From: an uncultured Bacilli bacterium
Lineage (GTDB): Bacteria > Bacillota_I > Bacilli_A > RF39 > UBA660
Reading direction: 5' to 3'
DNA length: 64,000 bases
Assembly (NCBI GenBank): GCA_934096075.1
Contig: CAKOLN010000001.1
Location: forward strand, 145,166 to 209,165
In this document: positions 44,611 to 53,342 of the stretch, one piece after another
Position numbering within the stretch: the stretch's first letter is position 1
How the letters are laid out: the number at the start of each line of letters is the position of its first letter
The notes under the pieces: model-generated
The model's database searches: none
Seen by the model: the letters and a program-made list of their open reading frames with translations, nothing else
Told to the model about the DNA's origin: nothing
Position numbers and translations under genes: made by a program

Positions 44611-45735
44611 ATGATATATTTAGACTACAGTGCAACTACTCCAGTACTAGAAAGTGTACTAGATAGTTATATAAAAGTAACAAGAGATTTTATAGGAAAT
44701 GCTAATTCAATTCATACTTTAGGTGTTAAATCTAAAGAATTAATGATGAAGGCTACTAAACAAATAAGTGAATGTTTAAATTGCTCATTTAGAGAAATTA
44801 TATATACTAGTGGGGCTTCTGAAAGTAATAGTACTGCTATTCTTGGAGTAGCAAGAAAATATAGTAATCGTGGTAAACATATAATAACTAGTAAACTTGA
44901 ACATAAAAGTGTATTAGAAACAATGAGTTACTTAGAAAGTATTGGTTATGAAATTAGTTATTGTCCATTAAATAAAGATGGTAGTCTAAATATGAATGAA
45001 TTAGAAAAGTTAATTAGAGAAGATACTATATTAGTTAGTTTTTGTTCAGTTAATAGTGAAATTGGAATGCGTACATCTTTAAAAACTATAAGACAAATAC
45101 TAAATAAAAAAAATAAATTAACAATATTTCATTCTGATATGACACAAGCACTTGGTAAAATTAAAATTGACTTAAGTGATGTCGACCTAGCAAGTTTTAG
45201 TAGTCATAAAATATATAGTCCAAAAGGAATAGGAATTCTTTATAAAAAAGAAAATATTGATATAACACCATTAATATGGGGATTAACCGATAATTGTCCT
45301 TACCGTGGTGGTACACCGGCACTTCCTTTGATAGTTAGCTTTGCTAAGGGAATAAGAATTGCTACTGAAGGATTAGAAGAAAATATTAATGTAGTAGATA
45401 GACTAAATAAAAAATTAGTTGAAGGGTTAAGTGACTTAAACTTAAATATTAATTCTAATAATCAATGTATTCCACAAATATTTAATTTGAGTTTAATTAA
45501 AATTAAAAGTGAGACATTTGTAAGAGCATTAGAAAAAGATAATATATTTATAAGTACTACAACTGCATGTAGTAGTTTAGAGCCAAGTACATTACTTAGA
45601 GAATTAACTGATGATAAAAGTATTAATACAACTAGTATAAGAATAAGTATTAGTCCATATACAACTAGTGATGAAATTGATAAATTCTTAGTATCATTTC
45701 ATAAAACTTATAATAGTTTGTTATTGAAGGAGTAA
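44611..45735 (+). CDS. cysteine desulfurase (NifS/IscS-like, paired with ThiI)
   Basis: A PLP enzyme of 374 residues that takes sulfur from cysteine as a protein persulfide. Seen: YLDYSATTPV at the N-terminus, GNANSIHTLG, the cofactor lysine in SSHKIYSPKGIG, and the sulfur-accepting Cys in TTTACSS. The loop RGGTPALPL is typical. It lies two bases before thiI, so it probably serves as the sulfur donor for tRNA 4-thiouridine, as the NifZ-ThiI pair does in Bacillus. No IscU-like scaffold is nearby. Confidence 0.88.
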   Translation: MIYLDYSATTPVLESVLDSYIKVTRDFIGNANSIHTLGVKSKELMMKATKQISECLNCSFREIIYTSGASESNSTAILGVARKYSNRGKHIITSKLEHKSVLETMSYLESIGYEISYCPLNKDGSLNMNELEKLIREDTILVSFCSVNSEIGMRTSLKTIRQILNKKNKLTIFHSDMTQALGKIKIDLSDVDLASFSSHKIYSPKGIGILYKKENIDITPLIWGLTDNCPYRGGTPALPLIVSFAKGIRIATEGLEENINVVDRLNKKLVEGLSDLNLNINSNNQCIPQIFNLSLIKIKSETFVRALEKDNIFISTTTACSSLEPSTLLRELTDDKSINTTSIRISISPYTTSDEIDKFLVSFHKTYNSLLLKE

Positions 45736-45737
45736 AC

Positions 45738-46907
45738 ATGGAAAAAATATTAATGATTAAATATGCAGAACTAACTACAAAAAAAGATAATAGAAACTTC
45801 TTTATCAATACTTTAGAAAAAAATATTAAGTCATCTTTAAGTGACTTAAATATAGAAATAATAAAAGATTATTATAGAATGTTTATAATAAGTAATGATT
45901 ATGAAGAGACTATTAAAAGATTAAAGAATATTTGTGGTATTTATGAAATAGTGCCTTGTATAAAAGATACAGATACTTCATTAGAAAATATATGTGAGTT
46001 AGCTAAATCTTTGATTAAAGTAGACACTACATTTAAAGTAGTAACAAATAGAAGTGATAAAAGTTATCCTATTCCAAGTATGGAATTAAGTAGAAAAGTT
46101 GGAGCATACTTACTAAAAAATGTAAATAATTTAAGTGTTGATGTTCATAATCCAAAAGTATTTGTAAATATAGAATTAAGAAAAGAAGGAGTTTATATTT
46201 ATACTGAAGGATTTAAAGGTATGGGAGGATATCCTACTGGAACACTTGGTAAAGCCTTATTAATGTTAAGTGGTGGAATAGATAGTGTAGTTGCAGGATA
46301 TCTTACAATGAAAAGGGGAGTAAAGTTAGACTTTATTTACTTTGAGAGTTTACCACATACTAGTTTAGAAGCAAGAGAAAAGGTTATTAGTCTTGCTAAG
46401 ATATTAAAGAAGTTTGGTAATACAGGTAAACTATATGTTATATCATTTACTGAAATTCAAGAGAACATATATAAAGAATTAGATCCAACTTATATGATTA
46501 CTATAATGAGAAGAATGATGTATCGTATAGCGGAAAGAGTAGCTAAATATACTAATTCAAATGCTATTATAAATGGAGAGAGTATAGGACAAGTAGCAAG
46601 TCAAACATTAACGAGTATAAAAGTAGTTAATGATGTTACTAATTATCCTATAATTAGACCACTTGCATCATTTGATAAATTAGAAATAATAGAAATAGCA
46701 AAGAAGATAGGTAGTTATGATATAAGTATATTACCATATGAAGATTGTTGTACAATATTTGTACCACCTCATCCTGTTATTAATCCTAATTTAGATTACG
46801 CAAGAGAATTAGAAAGTAAGTTAGATATGAATATGATAAATAATGCTTTACATAATATACTTACAATTAAATTAAATGATGAAGTAAAAGAAGATGATTA
46901 TCTATAA
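45738..46907 (+). CDS. thiI: tRNA 4-thiouridine synthase ThiI
   Basis: ThiI adenylates U8 of tRNA and inserts sulfur to make s4U. The 389-residue protein has an N-terminal ferredoxin-like domain, a THUMP domain (about 60-165, ending VYIYTEGFKGMGGYPTG) and the PP-loop SGGIDS near residue 178. It lacks the rhodanese domain of the E. coli protein, as in the short Gram-positive form, so sulfur comes directly from the upstream desulfurase. AAGGAG precedes the start, and a bidirectional terminator follows. Confidence 0.93.
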   Translation: MEKILMIKYAELTTKKDNRNFFINTLEKNIKSSLSDLNIEIIKDYYRMFIISNDYEETIKRLKNICGIYEIVPCIKDTDTSLENICELAKSLIKVDTTFKVVTNRSDKSYPIPSMELSRKVGAYLLKNVNNLSVDVHNPKVFVNIELRKEGVYIYTEGFKGMGGYPTGTLGKALLMLSGGIDSVVAGYLTMKRGVKLDFIYFESLPHTSLEAREKVISLAKILKKFGNTGKLYVISFTEIQENIYKELDPTYMITIMRRMMYRIAERVAKYTNSNAIINGESIGQVASQTLTSIKVVNDVTNYPIIRPLASFDKLEIIEIAKKIGSYDISILPYEDCCTIFVPPHPVINPNLDYARELESKLDMNMINNALHNILTIKLNDEVKEDDYL

Positions 46908-46936
46908 AAAATACAGTTCGATTTGAACTGTATTTT
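46907..46936. terminator. bidirectional terminator between thiI and def
   Basis: AAAATACAGTTC, loop GATTT, GAACTGTATTTT: a 12-bp perfect inverted repeat shared by the convergent genes. Confidence 0.92.
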
Positions 46937-47483
46937 AAATTGCTCTCATTTTATCTTTGTCCTTAAAAGGATTCTTTTTATCTATTTTATCTGTAAATAA
47001 TATACCATCTAAATGATCTATTTCATGTTGAAATGCAACAGCAAACTCTTCACGAACTCTTTCTTCCTTATAATTACCAGAAGCATCATAAAATCCAACA
47101 GTAACCCTAGCGTGTCTTGGTACAATACCTTCTACTTCACGATTAACACTTAAACATCCTTCTCCTTCTTCAACATAAACTAATTCTTTAGAATAAGATA
47201 GAATCTTAGGATTAATTACAGTATATTCTATAAAATCTCCTTCTTCGGTTTTATATGAAATAATAAATATTCTCTTAAGTTCTCCTAACTGTGGAAAAGC
47301 AAGCCCCATACCAGGTCTTAAATCTAACTCTTCAGCTTTTTCTTCATCTTGACTTAATCTTAAATATTCATAAGCTTCATCTATAAGTTTTAAATCATTA
47401 TCAGTTAAAGGAAATGTAGCTTCCTTACTAACTTTATGTAAAATTTTATTTTTTTCATCTAATATATCTGTTGTTTTAAGCAT
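46935..47483 (-). CDS. def: peptide deformylase
   Basis: Removes the formyl group from nascent N-terminal methionine. 182 residues with the three metal motifs: GMGLAFPQLG (motif 1, with F where A is usual), EGCLS (metal Cys) and QHEIDHLDG (HExxH). AAGGGGTG precedes the ATG at 47483; a GTG nine bases upstream is inside the ribosome binding site and is less likely. Its stop lies at the shared terminator. Confidence 0.93.
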   Translation of the reverse strand: MLKTTDILDEKNKILHKVSKEATFPLTDNDLKLIDEAYEYLRLSQDEEKAEELDLRPGMGLAFPQLGELKRIFIISYKTEEGDFIEYTVINPKILSYSKELVYVEEGEGCLSVNREVEGIVPRHARVTVGFYDASGNYKEERVREEFAVAFQHEIDHLDGILFTDKIDKKNPFKDKDKMRAI

Positions 47484-47564
47484 ATAATTCACCCCTTAAA
47501 CGTGAATATTGTACTAAAAAAAACACAAAAAATCAATAGAATACATTAAATTCCACATAAATAT

Positions 47565-47591
47565 AAAAGAGAAAGACACGCTTTCTCTTTT
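47565..47591. terminator. terminator of the YjcZ-like gene
   Basis: AAAAGAGAAAG, loop ACACG, CTTTCTCTTTT: an 11-bp perfect stem just after the minus-strand stop codon. It works in either direction. Confidence 0.85.
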
Positions 47592-47592
47592 A

Positions 47593-47781
47593 CTAGTTAT
47601 TATTATAGTTTAGGAAACCTGCACCAAATACAACTACAAGTAAGATAAATAAAACTAATATAATTGCAGCACCATAACCATATCCGTTTCCATATCCATA
47701 ATTACCATATCCATAACTAGGACAACATTGATTCATTCCATAATTGTTTCCATATCCACCACTATATCCATAATAATACAT
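47593..47781 (-). CDS. YjcZ-like small sporulation protein
   Basis: A 62-residue protein with a Gly/Tyr/Asn-rich N-terminus (repeats of YGYGN type, plus a CC pair at 19-20) and one C-terminal membrane helix (AAIILVLFILLVVVFGAGFL). This is the shape of YjcZ-family peptides, which are made during sporulation in Bacillus; the exact role is not known. AAGGAGGG precedes the ATG. It has its own terminator. The family call rests on composition and architecture, since the sequence is low in complexity. Confidence 0.7.
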   Translation of the reverse strand: MYYYGYSGGYGNNYGMNQCCPSYGYGNYGYGNGYGYGAAIILVLFILLVVVFGAGFLNYNNN

Positions 47782-47899
47782 AAATTACCCTCCTTTATAT
47801 CTATAATAATTTATGACTAACTTTACTTTTTGACATTATTAATACCTAAAAAATATTTAATTATTTAAAATATTGTGTTATCATATTAATAGATAGGGT

Positions 47900-49057
47900 A
47901 TGAAGAAAATAAGTATATTTAGTAAAATTGATAAACCGTTACTTATAATGAGTATATTATATAGTGTAGTTGGTCTTATAATGGTGCTTTCTGCTTCAAG
48001 CGTAAGTGCTGTTTTAAAGTATGATTTAAGTACTTATTATTTCTTTATTAGACAATTTATATTTGTGGTTATAAGTTATCTTATTGGGTTTGTTTTTGTA
48101 CTCAATATACCTATAAAAAAATATAAAAAATTTCTACCATTATTTTTAATTGGATTGCTTTTAGTACTAATATACTTAATAGTATATGGAGATATGGTAA
48201 ATGAAGCAAAATCTTGGATAGACTTAGGATTCTTTAGTTTACAACCTAGTGAATTTGCTAAAACAATATTAATAATATACATGGGAATATTTTATGGAGA
48301 AATGAATAAAAAGAATAGTAAATTTTCAGTATTTATACCACTTGCTTATTCAATAATAGTATTCTTTTTAGTAGCTTTACAACCAGATTTAGGTACTGCT
48401 TTAATAATCGCAGGTATAGTTTTTTTGACATTTTTGAGTATACCTTTTGAAGGTAATCAGTTAATTAAAACAATAAAAATAATATCAGGAACACTAGCAG
48501 TAGTAGGTTTAGTATTTATAGTAACAGGTTCTAACTTTCTAACTGATATGCAAAAGAGTAGATTAACATTTAAAAATCCATGCACAAGATATACTGAAGA
48601 AACTGGTTATCAAGTATGTAATGGTTTTATAGCAATAAATAATGGTGGACTTTTTGGAAAAGGATTAGGGAATTCTACTCAAAAATATTTATATTTGCCA
48701 GAAGCACATACAGACTTTATATTTCCAATAATGGTAGAAGAATTAGGCCTACTATTTAGTATAGCATTTATATTAGGATATTTGATTATACTTTATAGAA
48801 TTGTAAAAATAGCTAAACAAAGTGCTAACTTAAGAAATTCAATTATATGTTATGGAATAGCAATATATATATTATTACACTTAATAGTTAATTTCTGTGG
48901 AATACTTGCATTAATACCTTTAACAGGTGTACCAGTTCCATTCTTAAGTTATGGTGGGTCTTTCACTATGAACCTAATATTATGTATATTTATAGTCGAA
49001 AGAATATGTGTAGAAGATAAAATAACTAAAAATAAAATAGAAATATCTAAGTTATAA
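47900..49057 (+). CDS. FtsW/RodA/SpoVE-family SEDS peptidoglycan glycosyltransferase
   Basis: SEDS proteins polymerise lipid II into glycan strands, together with a class B penicillin-binding protein, at the divisome, elongasome or forespore. 385 residues, about ten membrane helices. Motifs: AKSWIDLGFFSLQPSEFAK split, the loop PEAHTDFIFP, and VPVPFLSYGGS in the last helices. Whether it is FtsW, RodA or SpoVE cannot be told here. The ribosome binding site is weak (ATAGGGT). It is not next to mur or pbp genes. Confidence 0.88.
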   Translation: MKKISIFSKIDKPLLIMSILYSVVGLIMVLSASSVSAVLKYDLSTYYFFIRQFIFVVISYLIGFVFVLNIPIKKYKKFLPLFLIGLLLVLIYLIVYGDMVNEAKSWIDLGFFSLQPSEFAKTILIIYMGIFYGEMNKKNSKFSVFIPLAYSIIVFFLVALQPDLGTALIIAGIVFLTFLSIPFEGNQLIKTIKIISGTLAVVGLVFIVTGSNFLTDMQKSRLTFKNPCTRYTEETGYQVCNGFIAINNGGLFGKGLGNSTQKYLYLPEAHTDFIFPIMVEELGLLFSIAFILGYLIILYRIVKIAKQSANLRNSIICYGIAIYILLHLIVNFCGILALIPLTGVPVPFLSYGGSFTMNLILCIFIVERICVEDKITKNKIEISKL

Positions 49058-49060
49058 AAA

Positions 49061-49100
49061 GTCCGAATGTGACCGAATGTGTCTGAATGTGTCTGAATAG
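49061..49100 (+). repeat. four tandem 10-bp repeats before the AlbA-domain gene
   Basis: GTCCGAATGT, GACCGAATGT, GTCTGAATGT, GTCTGAATAG, without spacers, directly upstream of the promoter. One turn of the helix per repeat suggests protein-binding sites on one face of the DNA. Confidence 0.85.
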
Positions 49101-49102
49101 TA

Positions 49103-49131
49103 TTGAAAATATTAACAATATTTGATAAAAT
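49103..49131 (+). promoter_or_regulatory. promoter with internal operator-like palindrome
   Basis: TTGAAA (49103-49108), 17-base spacer, TAAAAT (49126-49131) preceded by TGA. Between them AAATATT-AAC-AATATTT (49107-49123) is a perfect inverted repeat overlapping the -35 end and the spacer. Confidence 0.75.
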
Positions 49132-49158
49132 ATAAATAAGTGAAAGAGGTGAATATAA

Positions 49159-50454
49159 ATGTTTGTAGAAGATGAGTACACAGAATTAAAACAAGAATTA
49201 ACCAAAGATATAAAAAAAGAAATAATTGCATTTGCAAATACTAACGGTGGAAAAATTTATATCGGAGTAGATGATAATGGAAATGTAGTTGGATTAAAAA
49301 ACATAAAAGAAGATGTAGAAGCATTAAGTAGCATGATTAAAGAAGGGATAACAACAGATTTGACCTTATATACTAAAATTTCACAAGAAAAAATAAGCAA
49401 CAAAAATATTATAAGACTTGATATAATGGATGCACCAAATAAACCTTATTATCTTACTGAAAAAGGAATTAAACCATCTGGTGTATATTTGAGATTAGGT
49501 AACACAAGCATTCCGGCTAGTGAAGAAATAATTAAAAAGATGATTAATGAAAGTCAAAACAATTCTTTTGAAACTATAATTTCTAAAACCCAAAATTTAA
49601 CATTTGATTATACAAAATCTGTATTTGAAAAACACAATATTGAATTAAACAAAAGTAAAATGAAAACATTAAATATAATTAATTTAAAAAATGAATATAC
49701 AAATCTAGGATTATTGTTATCTGATGAATGTCCATTTTCAATAAAATGTGCTATATTTAATGGAAAAAATAAACTTGAATTTAGAGATAGAAGAGAATTT
49801 GAAGGTTCAATACTAAAACAAGTAAATGATACATTTGAATTTTTAGAATTAATTAATAAAACTAAAGGAGAAATAGTTGGATTAGAAAGAATTGATACAA
49901 GAGATTATCCTATTTTTGCACTTAGAGAATCATTACTTAATGCTATTATACATAGAGATTATAATTATACTGGTAGTATACTAATTTCAGTATTTGATGA
50001 TAGAATTGAAATAACAAGTCTTGGAGGATTAGTAAAAGGACTTGAAATAAATGATATATATTCTGGAATTTCAGAAACAAGAAACTCTAATTTATCTAAC
50101 ATATTTTATAGATTAAAGTATGTTGAAAGCTTTGGGACTGGTATAGGTAGGATAATTGAATCGTATGAAGGATTTAGCAAAAAACCTGAATTTCTAATAA
50201 CAGAAAATACTTTTAAAACAGTACTTTATAATGTAAATTATAAAGATAATATTGAAGAAAATAAAAATGATATGGATGAAGAAGAAACAATAGTTGATTA
50301 TTTAAAAAGTAATAAAAGAATTAATAGAAAAACAATAGAAGAAATTTCAAATGTTTCTTCAACTAAAGCAAAAAATATATTATCAGAAATGGTAAAAAAT
50401 AATGTATTAAATGTTAAAGGAAATGGTAAAAATACCTATTACACTTTAAAATAG
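49159..50454 (+). CDS. AlbA_2/Schlafen-type ATP-binding regulator with C-terminal winged helix
   Basis: 431 residues. The N-terminal AlbA_2 (divergent AAA_4/Schlafen-like) domain covers about 1-125: ELKQELTKDIKKEIIAFANT, GGKIYIGVDDNG, YLRLGNTSIPAS. The central HATPase_c_4-like domain follows (LRESLLNAIIHRDYNYTG, IEITSLGGL, SFGTGIGRI). A C-terminal winged helix ends at NGKNTYYTLK. These proteins are putative DNA-binding regulators sometimes linked to stress or phage response, with no settled function. AAGAGGTG precedes the start. The repeats and palindrome upstream suggest autoregulation. DUF177-rpmF follow and might be co-transcribed. Confidence 0.82.
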   Translation: MFVEDEYTELKQELTKDIKKEIIAFANTNGGKIYIGVDDNGNVVGLKNIKEDVEALSSMIKEGITTDLTLYTKISQEKISNKNIIRLDIMDAPNKPYYLTEKGIKPSGVYLRLGNTSIPASEEIIKKMINESQNNSFETIISKTQNLTFDYTKSVFEKHNIELNKSKMKTLNIINLKNEYTNLGLLLSDECPFSIKCAIFNGKNKLEFRDRREFEGSILKQVNDTFEFLELINKTKGEIVGLERIDTRDYPIFALRESLLNAIIHRDYNYTGSILISVFDDRIEITSLGGLVKGLEINDIYSGISETRNSNLSNIFYRLKYVESFGTGIGRIIESYEGFSKKPEFLITENTFKTVLYNVNYKDNIEENKNDMDEEETIVDYLKSNKRINRKTIEEISNVSSTKAKNILSEMVKNNVLNVKGNGKNTYYTLK

Positions 50455-50464
50455 GAGGTAAATT

Positions 50465-50953
50465 ATGTTTGATATAAGTGAATTAAATAACGATACAAAA
50501 GAAAAGTTAGATATTGATTTAACAATAGATTTTCCAGAAGATAAATTAAATGGAACAGAAATAAAAAAATTAGAAAATATTAAAGTAAAAGGTAGTATTA
50601 CTAGAATAGAAAATAGTGTATACCATTTAACTATACATATTACTGGTAAAATGGGATTATTATGTGCTAGAAGTTTAGAAAATGTTGACTATCCTTTAGA
50701 TATATTTGTTGATAAAAATATAGGAGAAGTAGAAAATGATGAAGAAATTCAAGTAATTTATCAAAATTCTCTTGATATTTTTGCAATTGTGTGGGAAAAT
50801 ATAGTACTGGAAGTTCCCCTTCGTGTTGTAAAAAAAGATGCAAGTTTTATAAGTGAAGGAAATGGATGGAGCTTAACAGATGAAGATGAATTAAAAGAAA
50901 CTAATTCACCTTTCAGTGAATTAAAAAGTATGTTAGATATGGAGGGAAAATAA
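50465..50953 (+). CDS. DUF177/YceD family protein
   Basis: YceD (DUF177) proteins are needed for normal 23S rRNA accumulation in some bacteria and are usually encoded just before rpmF, as here. 162 residues with the core VKGSITRIENSVYHLTIHI and the C-x-RSLE motif (LLCARSLENVDYPLDIF), in which only one of the usual two cysteines is kept. TAGGAGG precedes the start; rpmF begins directly after its stop. Confidence 0.82.
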   Translation: MFDISELNNDTKEKLDIDLTIDFPEDKLNGTEIKKLENIKVKGSITRIENSVYHLTIHITGKMGLLCARSLENVDYPLDIFVDKNIGEVENDEEIQVIYQNSLDIFAIVWENIVLEVPLRVVKKDASFISEGNGWSLTDEDELKETNSPFSELKSMLDMEGK

Positions 50954-51163
50954 ATGAAATTAGAATTACAATTATTTGCAGTACCTGCAAGACGTGTAAG
51001 TAAAACAGCTAAAAGAGCTCGTAGAACACACTTAAAGAAAGAAGCTCCTACTGTTACAACTTGTAAAAATTGTGGTGCTACATTAGCACCTCATCGTGCT
51101 TGTCCTAATTGTGGTAGTTACAAAGGTAAAGAAGTAATTAAAGTTAACAAAGAAGAAAAGTAG
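50954..51163 (+). CDS. rpmF: 50S ribosomal protein L32 with an L27-type N-terminal propeptide
   Basis: L32 is a small zinc-ribbon protein of the large subunit. Here the usual (M)AVP-x-RR start is preceded by MKLELQLF, giving 69 residues in all. The rest is normal: AVPARRVSKTAKRARRTH, zinc cysteines at CKNC and CPNC, PHRACPNCG. The extra eight residues match the leader of Firmicutes L27 (M-L-KL-x-LQ-FF before A), which the cysteine protease Prp removes between Phe and Ala. Cleavage at the same place here would leave exactly the normal L32 start AVPARR. GGAGGG (50941-50946) is correctly spaced for the ATG at 50954, and no start codon exists at the AVP position. Confidence 0.95.
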   Translation: MKLELQLFAVPARRVSKTAKRARRTHLKKEAPTVTTCKNCGATLAPHRACPNCGSYKGKEVIKVNKEEK

Positions 51164-51176
51164 TTTTTCTTCTTTT
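51149..51176 (+). terminator. rpmF terminator
   Basis: AAAGAAGAAAA, loop GTAGT, TTTTCTTCTTT (11-bp stem), then T. It starts within the last codons of rpmF. Confidence 0.85.
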
Positions 51177-51227
51177 AATTTGACAAATTTTTTAAAAACA
51201 TAAATATATAATAAAATTGGTGATAAA

Positions 51228-51650
51228 ATGAACTATAAAAAAATAATTATTCCAATAATATTATCTTTATGTTTTTTCTTATTAATTTATAAAAATTATA
51301 AAAATAAAAAAGTAGAATATAAGGAAATATATATTCTTCAAATAGGAGCTTATAAAAATTATGATAATATAATAAATAAAACTAAATATTTAGATAATTA
51401 TTTAATATATGAAGAGAATAATTTATATAAGATATTTGTAGGAGTTACTTTAAATAATAATACTTATAATAAATTAGAATCTTTTTATGAAAATGATTCT
51501 ACATTTAAAAAGGTTATTAAAATAAATAATGAAAAATATATTGATAATTTAAAAAAATATGATACTTTAATTAATGAAACTAATGATAAAGAAGTATTGA
51601 ATACTATTATAAAAAAAGAGTTAAGAGAATTAGAAGATGTATTGAAATAG
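51228..51650 (+). CDS. membrane-anchored SPOR-like protein
   Basis: 140 residues: a basic start, one membrane helix (about 6-22) and a domain that begins IYILQIGAYKNYDNI and continues ENNLYKIFVGVTLNN, the pattern of SPOR domains, which bind denuded peptidoglycan at septa. In Firmicutes such proteins are linked to spore or septal wall work. It is small, with an extra helical C-terminus. TTGGTG precedes the ATG. A TTGACA at 51180 may belong to its promoter, but no correctly spaced -10 is visible. Confidence 0.65.
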   Translation: MNYKKIIIPIILSLCFFLLIYKNYKNKKVEYKEIYILQIGAYKNYDNIINKTKYLDNYLIYEENNLYKIFVGVTLNNNTYNKLESFYENDSTFKKVIKINNEKYIDNLKKYDTLINETNDKEVLNTIIKKELRELEDVLK

Positions 51651-51693
51651 TTAGTTTTTTATGATATTATTTATTTAGAATAGAGGTAAACAT

Positions 51694-53241
51694 ATGACAA
51701 AAGAAAAAAAGTATATTATTTATGGCATAGTAGTAATTATGATTGTTGTGATTGGAACAACATTAGCTTATTTTGCTGCTAAGATTGTGGGTGATACTAA
51801 GCCAATTAGTGTAACAACGGCTAATTTAAGAATAATTTTTAATAATGGAGATGGTACAATTACAGGTACTGATTTGGAACCTGGTGGTTATGATGAAACT
51901 AAAACTTTTAGTATTCAGAATGATTCAGATAGAGAATATAAATATAATATAATAATTAAAGATTTAGTAAATACATTTGTAACTGAAGGATATCTTGTTT
52001 ATAAGATAACTAATACATCAAATAATGGTGGGTATTCTATGACTGAATTTAAGGATATACCTAAATCTTCATCTGCAAGAGATGCTGTTTTAGCGTATAG
52101 CATTTCTATACCAGCTGGAGTAACTCAAGAATATTCAATTCAAATTAAATATTTAAATGATGCTGATGTTAATCAATCAGAAGATATGGAAAAAGAAGTT
52201 ACTGGTAAGTTATTTATAACAGAAGGGACAGATGCTCCAATACCACTTATGACAGCAATACTAAGAGATAATCCAACAGTAAGTGAAAGAACAGACTTCA
52301 GTGTAACAAATACAGCGAATACAACAGGAACAATATATAAAACAAATAAAACAGAAGATGGTAGTGACGTATACTACTATTCAGGAAATACATCAAAAAA
52401 CTGGGTGAAATTTGCTGGATTCTATTGGAGAATAATTCGTACAAATGAAGATAAAAGTGTAAGACTACTTTATGCTGGTACAACTCACGATACTACAACC
52501 GGATATATTGAAACATCAGCATATAATAGTACATATAATAATCCGATGTATGTGGGATATATGTATGGAACAAGTGGTTCATTAGAAAATAATAGAACTA
52601 ATACAAATGATAGTACAATAAAAACGGTAATTGATAAGTGGTATGAAGATAATCTACTTACTAATTATGATAAATATATAAGTAAAGATGCACTATATTG
52701 TAATGATAGAAGTACTCAAAACAATTCATACTCAACAAGTAGTAGGTTCTCTTATGGTGCTTCTACAAGGTTAGATACAAATAAAACACCAACATACAAA
52801 TGTGGAGGAGATGGAAATGGAGGATTATTTGAAAGTGCACAAGCAGTTGCAGATAAGTTTAGTGCAAGTACTAGTGGTGGAGGAAATGGACAACTTACAT
52901 ATCCAATAGCACTTATGACTGCGGATGAAGTTGCATTTGCTGGTGGATTAAAATTTACTTCTTTAAATAGTCCATATGCATGGTATTACACAAATAGTCA
53001 AGGAGAATCAATAATAGGCGATAATTGGTGGTGGTCTTTGTCTCCTATTGTCTGGGATGGCTCTGGTGCTCTCGTGTGGATTGTCTATGGTTCTGTCAGT
53101 CCTGGCCGCTTGGGCGGCTACAACGTTCAGGGTGGCTATGGGGTGCGCCCTTCAGTTTCTCTGGCCTCTTGCGTCGGTATAAAGTCAGGTAATGGAACAC
53201 CCGAGAGTGCGTATGAAATAGATGAAAGCAGTTGTAGTTAA
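51694..53241 (+). CDS. surface protein with variable C-terminal lectin-like domain (DGR-type target)
   Basis: 515 residues. An N-terminal signal/anchor helix (IIYGIVVIMIVVIGTTLAYFAA) leads into a TasA/camelysin-like beta domain (about 30-175: ISVTTANLRIIFNNG, DREYKYNIIIKD). A repeat-poor linker follows, and a C-terminal formylglycine/C-type-lectin-like domain (NWVKFAGFYWRII..., TADEVAFAGG, WWWSLSP, GVRPSVSLASC). The last part, encoded by 53035-53160, is unusually GC-rich and is one of two copies of a variable repeat (see 53343-53564). AGAGG precedes the start. The predicted role is binding a changeable ligand at the cell surface; no reverse transcriptase is in the window. Confidence 0.8.
   Translation: MTKEKKYIIYGIVVIMIVVIGTTLAYFAAKIVGDTKPISVTTANLRIIFNNGDGTITGTDLEPGGYDETKTFSIQNDSDREYKYNIIIKDLVNTFVTEGYLVYKITNTSNNGGYSMTEFKDIPKSSSARDAVLAYSISIPAGVTQEYSIQIKYLNDADVNQSEDMEKEVTGKLFITEGTDAPIPLMTAILRDNPTVSERTDFSVTNTANTTGTIYKTNKTEDGSDVYYYSGNTSKNWVKFAGFYWRIIRTNEDKSVRLLYAGTTHDTTTGYIETSAYNSTYNNPMYVGYMYGTSGSLENNRTNTNDSTIKTVIDKWYEDNLLTNYDKYISKDALYCNDRSTQNNSYSTSSRFSYGASTRLDTNKTPTYKCGGDGNGGLFESAQAVADKFSASTSGGGNGQLTYPIALMTADEVAFAGGLKFTSLNSPYAWYYTNSQGESIIGDNWWWSLSPIVWDGSGALVWIVYGSVSPGRLGGYNVQGGYGVRPSVSLASCVGIKSGNGTPESAYEIDESSCS
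53035..53160 (+). repeat. variable repeat 1 (in the intact target gene)
   Basis: Begins TCTTTGTCTCCT and ends with GGGGTGCGCCC (53140-53150). It aligns without gaps over 116 bases to 53358-53473. I count 27 differences, 26 at codon positions 1 or 2. Confidence 0.85.
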
Positions 53242-53342
53242 CTTTTCCTCTGTTTTCTCTTAAGTCTACGAAAAATCGCTTGTGATTAAATGTGATTAAA
53301 ACACTTAGTGCTTTAATATATATATAGGGAATAGGCTGTAAG

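Noticed and set aside
49061..49100. CRISPR array
   Set aside because: The repeats are 10 bp, directly adjacent and without spacers; no cas gene is near.
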